Source: Metapseudomonas boanensis (GTDB lineage Bacteria > Pseudomonadota > Gammaproteobacteria > Pseudomonadales > Pseudomonadaceae). Taken from it: a stretch of 64,000 bases of DNA. The number at the start of each line of letters is the position of its first letter. Position 1 is the stretch's first letter. This document shows, one piece after another, positions 34,376-42,232 of this stretch. Below the pieces are notes generated by a model. It ran no database searches and was not told the origin of the DNA. It was given only the letters and a program-made list of their open reading frames with translations. The stretch covers positions 34,657 through 98,656 of the forward strand of contig NZ_JAGTIS010000016.1 in NCBI RefSeq assembly GCF_018704125.1, written 5' to 3'. A program made the position numbers and the translations under genes.

Positions 34376-35899
34376 TTACTTCACTTCCACCGCAAGGTTT
34401 TCCGCAATCTTCTTCTGCCAGATGGCCGGGCCGGTGATGTGCACCGACTCGCCGTTGGTATCGACCGCGACGGTGACTGGCATGTCCTTCACGTCGAACT
34501 CGTAGATGGCTTCCATACCGAGTTCTTCGAAGGCCAGCACCTTGGACTTCTTGATCGCCTGGGCCACCAGGTAGGCAGCGCCGCCGACGGCCATCAGGTA
34601 GACGGCCTTGTTGTCCTTGATCGCTTCGATGGCGATGGGGCCACGCTCGGACTTGCCGATCATACCCAGCAGGCCAGTCTGCTCCAGGATCTGACGGGTG
34701 AACTTGTCCATGCGGGTAGCAGTGGTGGGGCCGGCTGGGCCAACCACTTCGTCGCCGACCGGATCGACCGGGCCAACGTAGTAAATGAAGCGGCCCTTCA
34801 GGTCCACCGGCAGTTGCTCGCCCTTGTTCAGCATGTCGACCATGCGCTTGTGCGCAGCGTCGCGGCCGGTGAGCATCTTGCCGTTGAGCAGCAGGGTTTC
34901 GCCCGGCTTCCAGCTCTGCACTTCTTCCGGAGTGATGCTGTCCAGGTCAACGCGGCGAGCGGACGGGCCCGCTTCCCAGACGATTTCCGGGTAGGCGTCC
35001 AGTGACGGGGCTTCCAGGCTGGCCGGGCCGGAGCCGTCGAGCACGAAGTGCGCGTGACGGGTGGCGGCGCAGTTGGGGATCATGCACACCGGCAAGGATG
35101 CGGCGTGAGTCGGGTAGTCCATGATCTTGACGTCGAGCACGGTGGTCAGGCCGCCCAAGCCCTGGGCGCCGATGCCCAACTGGTTGACCTTCTCGAACAG
35201 CTCGAGGCGCATCTCCTCGATTTTGTTCTGCGGGCCGCGTGCCTTCAGCTCGTGAATGTCGATCGGGTCCATCAGGACTTCCTTCGCCATCACCGCGGCT
35301 TTTTCGGCAGTACCACCGATGCCGATGCCGAGCATGCCCGGCGGGCACCAGCCAGCGCCCATGGTCGGGACGGTCTTCAGTACCCAGTCGACGATGGAAT
35401 CGGAAGGGTTGAGCATGGCCATCTTCGACTTGTTCTCGGAGCCGCCGCCCTTGGCGGCCACGTCCACTTCCACTTTGTCACCGGGGACGATGGAGTAGTG
35501 GATGACCGCTGGGGTGTTGTCCTTGGTGTTCTTGCGGGCCCCTGCCGGGTCGGCCAGGATGGAGGCGCGCAGGACGTTTTCCGGCAGGTTGTAGGCGCGG
35601 CGTACGCCTTCGTTGATCATGTCGTCGACGCTCATGGTGGCGCCGTCCCAGCGCACGTCCATGCCGACGCGGACGAACACGGTGACAATACCGGTGTCCT
35701 GGCAGATCGGGCGATGGCCAGTGGCGCACATGCGGGAGTTGATCAGGATCTGCGCCATGGAATCGCGCGCGGCGGGCGACTCTTCACGCAGGTAGGCCTC
35801 GTGCATGGCCTGGATGAAATCGACGGGATGGTAGTAGGAAATGAACTGCAGGGCGTCGGCGACACTCTGGATCAGATCGTCTTGCTTGATCACGGTCAT
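34376..35899 (-). CDS. fumA: Class I fumarate hydratase (iron-sulfur type)
   Basis: 507 residues from the ATG at 35899 (GAGGAG upstream); the longer frame to 35965 is not supported. An oxygen-sensitive [4Fe-4S] enzyme that hydrates fumarate to L-malate in the TCA cycle. The family blocks are clear: CATGHRPICQDTGIVTVFV, PAVIHYSIVPGDKVEVDVAA, AKGGGSENKSKMAML and ARRVDLDSITPEEVQSWKPG. Cysteines for the cluster lie in CATGHRPIC and in later CMIPNC-type segments. The symbol follows the class; Pseudomonas also has class II enzymes. Confidence 0.93.
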   Translation of the reverse strand: MTVIKQDDLIQSVADALQFISYYHPVDFIQAMHEAYLREESPAARDSMAQILINSRMCATGHRPICQDTGIVTVFVRVGMDVRWDGATMSVDDMINEGVRRAYNLPENVLRASILADPAGARKNTKDNTPAVIHYSIVPGDKVEVDVAAKGGGSENKSKMAMLNPSDSIVDWVLKTVPTMGAGWCPPGMLGIGIGGTAEKAAVMAKEVLMDPIDIHELKARGPQNKIEEMRLELFEKVNQLGIGAQGLGGLTTVLDVKIMDYPTHAASLPVCMIPNCAATRHAHFVLDGSGPASLEAPSLDAYPEIVWEAGPSARRVDLDSITPEEVQSWKPGETLLLNGKMLTGRDAAHKRMVDMLNKGEQLPVDLKGRFIYYVGPVDPVGDEVVGPAGPTTATRMDKFTRQILEQTGLLGMIGKSERGPIAIEAIKDNKAVYLMAVGGAAYLVAQAIKKSKVLAFEELGMEAIYEFDVKDMPVTVAVDTNGESVHITGPAIWQKKIAENLAVEVK

Positions 35900-36118
35900 G
35901 GGGTGCGCTCCTCTTCGAACGGGAACATCTGGGAAGCGCCGGACCACGACCCGGCGCGCTTTCAAGGCTCAAAAGGCGCGGCAGTATAGCGCGTGCTCCG
36001 TCTCGGGCACAGTCGCGGGTTGTTGACCTTGGTGGGTTGTCGGACACTTCCTACGGACTATGTTTTTTGTGATCACAAGGTTACATTGATAGCATGGTGC
36101 CATTACTGGAAGGAGCCC

Positions 36119-37246
36119 ATGAGCCCATCCAACCAGCGGGTAAGCTATCGAGCGCTGCAAAGCCTGCTGCTGAAACGCTTCGGTATGGCCGCCGCCACCT
36201 ATTTCATGAGCCTGTCGTTGTGCTGGATCGCTATTTTCGGCGGACTCTTTCGGGGCCCGCTGTCCACGGCCCTGGCCAGCACCGGGCTGGTGATCCTTTC
36301 GCAACTGGTGTTTCTCGCGTTGTTCACCAGCGGTCGCAATCTACGATTCAGCGACCCCAGCCTGACCGAGGCACAGGTGCTGGTCGCGATCTGTTGGCAT
36401 ACCTGGTTGCTCTCGCTCGTCGACACTGCCCGGGGCACTTTGCTGGTGATGTACGTGCTGATCATGCTATTCGGCGTGTTCCAGTTGAAGCCCAGGCTAT
36501 TCGCGCGCTGTGCGGCCTTCGCTTTTTTCGCCTTCGCCGGACTCAACTTGCTGGAGGCCTATCAGATGCGCTTGGTGGCGCCGAACCTGGCGCTGCTGCA
36601 GGTGTGCGCATTACTCGTGGTGATGGTCTGGCTAAGCCTGTTTGCCAGCTATGTCCAGGCCCTGAGGCAGCGGATGCGCCGGCGCCGATTCGCGTTGCAG
36701 GCGCACCAGGACACCCTGCGCGGCATGATGCGCCAGCTGGAAGACCTGGTTGCCACTGATGAGCTGACGGGTTTGTTCAATCGACGCCATTTCCTGAGAC
36801 TGGCCTCACGCGAACTCGAAAACCTCTCGCCGAGCCATCAGCACGGCATAGCGCTGATCGACCTCGATCACTTCAAACGGATCAATGACGGCCATGGGCA
36901 CGCTGTCGGCGATCGCGTGCTGCAGACGTTCGCTACGGTGGCGCGAGGCTGCCTGCGGGAAGGTGACGTCCTGGCCCGCTATGGCGGCGAGGAGTTCGTC
37001 CTGCTATTGCCCAACTGCGATGCCGATCGCATCACCGCCTGCTGTGAGCGCTTGCGCAGGGCGTTCGCCAACGCCGAGCTGGCTTGCGTCGATGTGCAGA
37101 GCTTGAGCCTGTCAGTCGGGATGACCCTGGTGGGGTTGGGCGATGATCTCGATGATGCGCTGCAACGGGCGGATCAGGCACTCTATCGAGCGAAGCGCAA
37201 CGGACGTAACCGTTGCGATGCTGCTTGGGAGAGGCTGGGTGCCTGA
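36119..37246 (+). CDS. sadC: Membrane diguanylate cyclase, SadC-like
   Basis: 375 residues from the ATG at 36119 (GGAAGGAG upstream). Five or six transmembrane helices in the first 190 residues, a short coiled linker, then a GGDEF domain. The active site is intact (ARYGGEEFVLLLPN) and an allosteric I-site RxxD is present five residues earlier (REGD). It synthesises c-di-GMP. The position between class I fumarase and the ferredoxin reductase gene matches my memory of the sadC locus of P. aeruginosa. The protein seems shorter than the P. aeruginosa one, so the orthology is likely but not certain. Confidence 0.78.
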   Translation: MSPSNQRVSYRALQSLLLKRFGMAAATYFMSLSLCWIAIFGGLFRGPLSTALASTGLVILSQLVFLALFTSGRNLRFSDPSLTEAQVLVAICWHTWLLSLVDTARGTLLVMYVLIMLFGVFQLKPRLFARCAAFAFFAFAGLNLLEAYQMRLVAPNLALLQVCALLVVMVWLSLFASYVQALRQRMRRRRFALQAHQDTLRGMMRQLEDLVATDELTGLFNRRHFLRLASRELENLSPSHQHGIALIDLDHFKRINDGHGHAVGDRVLQTFATVARGCLREGDVLARYGGEEFVLLLPNCDADRITACCERLRRAFANAELACVDVQSLSLSVGMTLVGLGDDLDDALQRADQALYRAKRNGRNRCDAAWERLGA

Positions 37247-38180
37247 ACTCGAAGTTGCCGGAAAGCGCTGGACTGTAGAGCCTGCCACCAATCTGCTGGA
37301 TGCTCTGAACGCGGCGGGCTGTAACGTGCCCTATAGCTGCCGGGCGGGCAGTTGCCATGCCTGCATGGTGCGTTGCGTTTCTGGCGAGCCAGCGGACGCG
37401 CGGCCCGATGCTCTGGATGCTGGGCGACGCACGGAGGGTTGGCGGTTGGCCTGTCAGTGCCTGGTGGTGCAGGACTTGGTGGTCGAGGTATTCGATCCGC
37501 TGCGCGATGGTCTCGCGGCCGAGGTCCTGTCTGTGGATTGGCTCATTCCAGACGTGTTGCGCCTGCGCCTATCTCCACTGCGACCTTTTCGTTATAGCGC
37601 CGGCCAGCATGTGCTGTTGTGGAACGACGAGGGTATTGCCAGGCCGTATTCCCTGGCGAGCCTGCCTGGCGAAGATGACTTCCTGGAATTCCACCTGGAG
37701 TGCCGCGACCCTGGCCTGTTCAGTGGTCGCGCGCGTCGCCTGCGGCCCGGAGACGTGCTGCGTCTGGGCGAGTTGCATGGCGGAGCGCTGCACTATGACC
37801 CTGCGTGGGATGACCGGCCTTTGCTGCTGCTGGCCTCCGGCACTGGCTTGGCGCCGCTCTGGGGTCTTTTGCGGGAAGCTCTGCGCCAGCATCATTCGGG
37901 GCCTATCCGTGTCATTCACCTGGCCCATGATGCCTCCGGGCATTACCTGGCTGAGCCGCTTGCAGTGCTTGCGGCGGCGCATGCCTCGGTGCAGGTCGAA
38001 CTGATTACTCCGGCGGAGCTGCCAGGGATTTTGGCGCAATTCCGCCTTGTTTCCCGCAGGACCGTCGCCTTACTCTGCGGCCAGCCCGCCAGCGTCGATG
38101 AATTTGCGCGCCGGCTTTACCTGGCCGGTCTGCCACGAAACCAATTGCTGGCTGATGTATTCCTGACTCGCGTCCCTTGA
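37239..38180 (+). CDS. Ferredoxin/flavin NAD(P)H oxidoreductase with an N-terminal 2Fe-2S domain
   Basis: 313 residues from a GTG at 37239 with GGAGAGG upstream, overlapping the cyclase end by eight bases. Plant-type [2Fe-2S] ligands: Cys34, Cys39, Cys42 and Cys72 (C-x4-C-x2-C...C). An FAD-binding domain with RPYSLAS and an NAD-binding domain with LLASGTGLAPLWGLL follow. The layout is that of ring-hydroxylase or methane-monooxygenase reductases. The electron acceptor is unknown; no oxygenase lies next to it. Confidence 0.87.
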   Translation: MPELEVAGKRWTVEPATNLLDALNAAGCNVPYSCRAGSCHACMVRCVSGEPADARPDALDAGRRTEGWRLACQCLVVQDLVVEVFDPLRDGLAAEVLSVDWLIPDVLRLRLSPLRPFRYSAGQHVLLWNDEGIARPYSLASLPGEDDFLEFHLECRDPGLFSGRARRLRPGDVLRLGELHGGALHYDPAWDDRPLLLLASGTGLAPLWGLLREALRQHHSGPIRVIHLAHDASGHYLAEPLAVLAAAHASVQVELITPAELPGILAQFRLVSRRTVALLCGQPASVDEFARRLYLAGLPRNQLLADVFLTRVP

Positions 38181-38214
38181 GCGCGAGGACCTATAAGAAC
38201 CGAGGACCATCCCA

Positions 38215-38988
38215 ATGAGCGAGCACATTCTCGTCGAGCGCGAGCAGGGTCTGCTGACGCTGCGCATGAACCGTCCAGACAAGATGAACGCGCTGACCCG
38301 CGCAATGTACAGCCGTATGGCCGAGGTGCTGGACGGCGCCAACGAGGACCGCAGTGTCCGGGCCGTGCTGATTACCGGTAGCGAAGAGTGCTTCACCAGC
38401 GGCAATGACATTGCCGACTTCCTGCAAGAGCCGCCATCGGGGATGGATAGCCCGGTGTTCCAGTTCATGCGATCGCTGTTCGACTTCAGCAAGCCCGTGG
38501 TGGCGGCGGTCAGCGGCCCGGCAGTGGGCATCGGTACCACGTTGTTGCTGCACTGCGATCTGGTCTATGTCAGCCGCGACGCCAAGCTGAAAATGCCTTT
38601 CGTCAACCTGGGTCTTTGCCCGGAGTTTGGTTCCAGCCTGATCCTGCCGCGCTTGCTTGGCCATGCGAAGGCTTCGGAACTGCTGCTGCTCGGAGAATCC
38701 TTCACTGGCGAACAGGCTGCAGCCTGGGGCATCGCCAACGCGGCACTGGAGAGTGGCGCCGCAACCCAGGCCAAGGCTCTGGAGTCGGCACGTCGATTCC
38801 TCGAGTTGGCCCCCTCGGCGCTGGAAGTGAGCAAGCGCCTGATGCGCGCGCCAGGGCGTGAAGAACTACGCCGGGTGATCACCGAAGAGGGCGAACTGTT
38901 CGGCCAGCGCTTGCGCTCACCCGAGGCGGTGGAGGCCTTGTCGGCATTCATGCAGCGGCGAAAGCCGGATTTTTCCAGGTTCGTTTGA
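38215..38988 (+). CDS. Enoyl-CoA hydratase/isomerase family protein
   Basis: 257 residues of the crotonase fold. The oxyanion-hole segments are visible: ECFTSGNDIADF and VAAVSGPAVGIGTTLLLHCD. The usual catalytic glutamate in the second block is replaced in part (KMPFVNLGLCPEFGSSLILP), as in enoyl-CoA isomerase-type members. The reaction is therefore either hydration of enoyl-CoA or double-bond isomerisation. It starts 34 bases after the ferredoxin reductase and is probably in the same transcript. Confidence 0.88.
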   Translation: MSEHILVEREQGLLTLRMNRPDKMNALTRAMYSRMAEVLDGANEDRSVRAVLITGSEECFTSGNDIADFLQEPPSGMDSPVFQFMRSLFDFSKPVVAAVSGPAVGIGTTLLLHCDLVYVSRDAKLKMPFVNLGLCPEFGSSLILPRLLGHAKASELLLLGESFTGEQAAAWGIANAALESGAATQAKALESARRFLELAPSALEVSKRLMRAPGREELRRVITEEGELFGQRLRSPEAVEALSAFMQRRKPDFSRFV

Positions 38989-39015
38989 TGCCTTGGTGAT
39001 GCATTTATTGGGGGG

Positions 39016-39200
39016 GCGAATTTATTCGCAATGCAGGCCAAGGGCGTGCCCTTAAGAGGGTGGGGACCGCTTTGCAGCCCTTTGCGAATGATTTCGCACT
39101 CGCGGGGGGCCGCCCCCCTGGGGAGCCAAGTGACCATGGATTTCTGTAGGCGGCCGGTTTGTGCCAGACGCCCCGTGAAGCTTTTCGCGAATGAAAGCCC
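39016..39200. repeat. REP-like intergenic repeats, copy B, in a gene-free stretch (38989-39382)
   Basis: Contains GCGAATTTATTCGC at 39016, GCGAATGATTTCGC at 39084 and TCGCGAATGA at 39185, with inner TTGCAGCCC and a long G/C palindrome GGGGGGCCGCCCCCC. It shares its end motif with copies at 42112 and 52390. The remaining sequence up to 39382 shows nothing else I can name. Confidence 0.55.
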
Positions 39201-39382
39201 TCCCGCAGGTAGCCGGGCCGTATGGCGACCTGATGCACGGCATTCGTCGGAATGACCGCCCAGTCGCCGGCGGCTTCGGTAGACTCTCGAACCTTGTTTG
39301 GTCGTCCAGAATTCTGGGCTTCCTGATCGTTCTGGTTTTACAGGTGGCGTGCTTTTGGTACACCCCTGAAGCGGAGTTGAAG

Positions 39383-39670
39383 ATGTCGCTGCAGGCGCTT
39401 TGGTCAATGTTTATGGCTCACCCGGCCCAGGTCGTGAATGGCCTGGCCATGTTCTTTGCGTGTGCAGGTGCTTGGGTGCTGGTCGCCACTCGCTTGCGCG
39501 AACAGCGCAGCGTTGCGCAACTTGCGGCCGACAGCAAGGTCGAGGAGCTTGAGGAAGAGGCTGCGTTCCAGGATGAGCCCTCTCGACGCTTGAACCACTT
39601 CTTCTACGCCTTCGGCTACTTCAGCCTGGCGGTGGCCCTGGGTGTCTCCTGGGCAAGCACCCAACTCTGA
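39383..39670 (+). CDS. Small membrane protein, two helices, unknown function
   Basis: 95 residues from the ATG at 39383, chosen because GGAG lies six bases upstream; the frame stays open upstream to 39191. A hydrophobic segment near residues 17-34 (VNGLAMFFACAGAWVLVATR) and a second at the end (YAFGYFSLAVALGVSWAST) enclose a charged middle (DSKVEELEEEAAFQDEPSRR). Both termini are probably cytoplasmic. No family recognised. A terminator follows. Confidence 0.65.
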   Translation: MSLQALWSMFMAHPAQVVNGLAMFFACAGAWVLVATRLREQRSVAQLAADSKVEELEEEAAFQDEPSRRLNHFFYAFGYFSLAVALGVSWASTQL

Positions 39671-39688
39671 AGCGCTTGCGCAGACATG

Positions 39689-39716
39689 AAAACGGCGACC
39701 CTGGGGTCGCCGTTTT
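39689..39716. terminator. Bidirectional terminator
   Basis: A perfect 12-bp stem AAAACGGCGACC/GGTCGCCGTTTT with CTGG loop between the small membrane protein gene and the convergent acyltransferase gene. Confidence 0.88.
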
Positions 39717-39731
39717 GCATTGCAGGCCGCG

Positions 39732-40898
39732 TTAAAGCGGCAGGCCCGCCTTGATGCGGTACTGGTTGCGTACCGGGGTCGCGTACTGCAGTACCAGGAA
39801 AGGCCGCTGTTCCGCCGAGCAGGCGCCCAGGCGCTTCTGCCATTCGGCCTTGGCCGCTGCCAACTCGTCGGCGGGGAAAACTGCGGAGGCATCGGGTACC
39901 TTCAGCTCCGGGTCTTTCTGGTCCCACATTGCATAGGCCAGATAATGCGCCGGGAACAGCCGGTAGCCGCTGAGAATCTGCTTGTCGATCTCCGCTGCCA
40001 GCTGCTTGGCATCCTCGCTGGCGCTGCCGACCACACTGCCGAAGTTGATATGAACCCGGCCCTTGTAGCCGGTGATACCCAGGGCAATGCTGGCATCGTC
40101 CTCGCCCGGGGACTTGGCATAGCTGCCGGTGCTGGCGCGGATCTGCAGCTCCCGGGCCTTGGCCTGATCGCAGGGGTCATACTCGTAGCTGATCGACACC
40201 GGGACCAGGTGCAGATCGCGGATCACCGCGGCGAAGGACTCATCCTTGCGGCTCATGTGGAACATCTTGAGGATCGCCGAATCGGTGCGGTCGTCCCCGT
40301 CCTTGGCGCGGCCTTCAGCCTGGGCGATCCAGATGGATTGGCCGTCGTTGCGGATCGAATGGTTGATGTAGGCCGAGAGCAGCTGGTACGCGGCCAGCTT
40401 CTCGCGTCGCCCACTGATCGAACGGTGCACGATGAAGCTCTTGTTCAGACGCATCAGGTCGGAAACGAATGGCTTCTGTAGCAGGTTATCGCCGATGGCG
40501 ATGCGTGGCGTCGGCAGGTTGGCGTGGTACACGGCATAGTTGACGAAGGCCGGGTCCATCACGATATCGCGGTGGTTGGCGAGGAACAGATACGCAGTGC
40601 CGGGCTTCAGGCGTTCGACGCCGGAATAGGTCACGCCATCGGTTGCGCGCATGATGGTGTTGTCCACATAGTGCTCGATGCGATCCTGAAGCGCGGCGAC
40701 CGACTTGATGCCGTCGAACTCACGACGCAGGCGATGAGCTATAACAGGCTTGAGAAGCCAGCCCAGTGGGCCCGCCAACTTGGGGAAGCGGTAGCGGGTG
40801 AGTGTGCCGAGGAAGGCGTCATCGGCGAACAGGCGCGCCAGTACTGCCGGGACTTCAGCATCATCGTAGGGTCGGATGGCTTCAAATTCGCCCATCAT
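39732..40898 (-). CDS. 1-acylglycerol-3-phosphate acyltransferase-like protein
   Basis: 388 residues from the ATG at 40898. A PlsC-type glycerolipid acyltransferase with the motif LFLANHRDIVMDPAFVN and a following RIAIGDNLL and FIVHRSISGRREKLAAY region. Much longer than PlsC; about 150 extra C-terminal residues contain no transmembrane helix I can see. Homologues are annotated as 1-acyl-sn-glycerol-3-phosphate acyltransferases but the acceptor is not proven. It diverges from the CPxCG gene. Confidence 0.78.
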   Translation of the reverse strand: MMGEFEAIRPYDDAEVPAVLARLFADDAFLGTLTRYRFPKLAGPLGWLLKPVIAHRLRREFDGIKSVAALQDRIEHYVDNTIMRATDGVTYSGVERLKPGTAYLFLANHRDIVMDPAFVNYAVYHANLPTPRIAIGDNLLQKPFVSDLMRLNKSFIVHRSISGRREKLAAYQLLSAYINHSIRNDGQSIWIAQAEGRAKDGDDRTDSAILKMFHMSRKDESFAAVIRDLHLVPVSISYEYDPCDQAKARELQIRASTGSYAKSPGEDDASIALGITGYKGRVHINFGSVVGSASEDAKQLAAEIDKQILSGYRLFPAHYLAYAMWDQKDPELKVPDASAVFPADELAAAKAEWQKRLGACSAEQRPFLVLQYATPVRNQYRIKAGLPL

Positions 40899-41000
40899 GG
40901 TCTCTTGTTCTGGATACGGCTGGAGGGTGGATGCGAGCCCAGGGACGCAGGGCCTCAAATAGACCGGCGATTATACCTGCAAGTCACACAGGAGGCGGCG

Positions 41001-41183
41001 ATGCTGGAAACACAGGACTATCAGTGCCCTTACTGCGGAGAACCCGTGGAAGCGGTCCTCGATCTTTCCGCCGGTGATCAGCAGTACATCGAGGATTGCC
41101 CGGTCTGCTGCCAGCCGATTGTCTTCGACCTCCGGACCGATGGCGTCGACTGGACTCTCGAGGTCCGGAGGGAGGATGACTGA
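41001..41183 (+). CDS. CPxCG-motif cysteine-rich small protein
   Basis: 60 residues. Zinc-ribbon-like: CPYC (Cys9/Cys12) and CPVC (Cys33/Cys36), an additional Cys37, and an acidic tail. GGAGGCGGCG precedes the ATG. The stop overlaps the next ATG by one base (TGATG). Family known, function not. Context: first gene of a three-gene run with a DUF2007 protein and an SRAP-like protein. Confidence 0.85.
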   Translation: MLETQDYQCPYCGEPVEAVLDLSAGDQQYIEDCPVCCQPIVFDLRTDGVDWTLEVRREDD

Positions 41184-41443
41184 TGCAGCGTATCTATGAG
41201 CCGCAAGACCTGATCGAGGCCGAGCTGTTGCTGGGTATGCTGGCCAGCGAAGGGGTGGAGGCTCATTTGGCTGGTGGACATCTACTCGGCGCCATTGGCG
41301 AGTTGCCGCCAGCCGGATTGCTCGGCCTGCTGGTCGAGGACCAGCAGGCCGAACGGGCGCGGGGCTTGATCGCCGCGTACAATGCCGCGCAACCCTTGCC
41401 GGGCGAAGAGCCTGACAGCTATCCCGGCACTCTGCTCTGTTGA
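41183..41443 (+). CDS. DUF2007 family protein (putative signal-transducing protein)
   Basis: 86 residues. MQRIYEPQDLIEAELLLGML is the DUF2007 start, followed by the short beta-alpha-beta fold (EAHLAGGHLLGAIGELPPAG, LLGLLVEDQQAERARGLI). DUF2007 resembles a GlnB-like small fold; the activity is unknown. One-base overlap with the CPxCG gene and 22 bases to the SRAP-like gene. Confidence 0.85.
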   Translation: MQRIYEPQDLIEAELLLGMLASEGVEAHLAGGHLLGAIGELPPAGLLGLLVEDQQAERARGLIAAYNAAQPLPGEEPDSYPGTLLC

Positions 41444-41465
41444 GCCTCTTCCCTGGTTGGTTCCC

Positions 41466-42080
41466 ATGTCCGGACGCTTCGCACTCTTTCGCTGGTCGCC
41501 CGCGCTGACGGCCTTGCCCGGATTCCCGGACGACCAGCAACCCCATTGGAACCTCGCTCCCGGCGGGCGTGTGCTGATGATCCGCGAGACACAATGCGAG
41601 CGGCGCATCGACCTGGCACGCTGGGGGCTGACACCCGCCTGGCTGACCGACCTGTCCAGGACGCCCGCCCATGCCCGAGCCGAAACAGTGGCCGAGCAGC
41701 CGATGTTCCGTGACGCGTTCCGCGCCCGGCGCTGCCTGCTGCCGGCCAATGGCTTCTATGAGTGGCGCGGGGTGCGCAAGCGGCCCTACTGGATCAGCGC
41801 CGAGGGCGGGATGATGTACTTCGGAGCGCTCTGGGAGGCCTACCCGGCGGGAGGCGTCGAGTACCTCAGCGTGGCGCTGGTGACTCTGGCCGCTGCGGAC
41901 CTGCGCCGGCCCCTGTTGCTCGATGAGGAGGCTCAGCGCATCTGGCTGAGCACTGAAAGCAGCGAGTCGGAGCTGCTGACGCTGCTCGCCAAGCCGCAAA
42001 TGCAGCTACGCGAACGTGCCCTGGCGAACCTGGTAAACGATCCGAAGCTGGATGGGCCGGAGTGCCTGACGCCGGCGTGA
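41466..42080 (+). CDS. SRAP (YedK/HMCES) fold protein with altered active site
   Basis: 204 residues. The fold is clear: MSGRFALF start, RWNLAPG-like HWNLAPGGRVLMI, LARWGLTPAW and NGFYEWRGVRKRPYWI. Normal SRAP proteins form a crosslink with abasic DNA through Cys2. Here residue 2 is Ser (codon TCC). The conserved Asn of the INARxET block is His69 (HARAET). The late His-Asp-Arg segment is missing: the sequence runs VTLAAADLRRPLLL. Only Glu99 (FYEW) of the four known catalytic residues remains. An alternative start restoring Cys is not present. It may be a DNA-binding or otherwise changed paralogue. Confidence 0.82.
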   Translation: MSGRFALFRWSPALTALPGFPDDQQPHWNLAPGGRVLMIRETQCERRIDLARWGLTPAWLTDLSRTPAHARAETVAEQPMFRDAFRARRCLLPANGFYEWRGVRKRPYWISAEGGMMYFGALWEAYPAGGVEYLSVALVTLAAADLRRPLLLDEEAQRIWLSTESSESELLTLLAKPQMQLRERALANLVNDPKLDGPECLTPA

Positions 42081-42111
42081 GGACAACGGGATGACGGCAG
42101 ATCTCATGGAT

Positions 42112-42190
42112 GCGAATTCATTCGCCAAGGGCTGCCTTGCAGCCTCTCGGTTTCCCGGCAGGTCCAAGACCTGCATCGCGAATGAATCCC
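42112..42190. repeat. REP-like intergenic repeat, copy C
   Basis: GCGAATTCATTCGC at 42112, inner GGGCTGCCTTGCAGCC stem, a second stem around CAGGTCCAAGACCTG, and a closing CGCGAATGAAT at 42177. The GCGAATTCATTCGC core is identical to copy D. It separates the SRAP-like gene from the chemoreceptor. Confidence 0.6.
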
Positions 42191-42232
42191 CACCCAGATT
42201 AGGGCGTCCCACCGACACGCGGGTCTTTTACC

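Noticed and set aside
39191..39382. Longer N-terminus of the small membrane protein
   Set aside because: It would read through the repeat-rich region; GGAG with six-base spacing marks the ATG at 39383.
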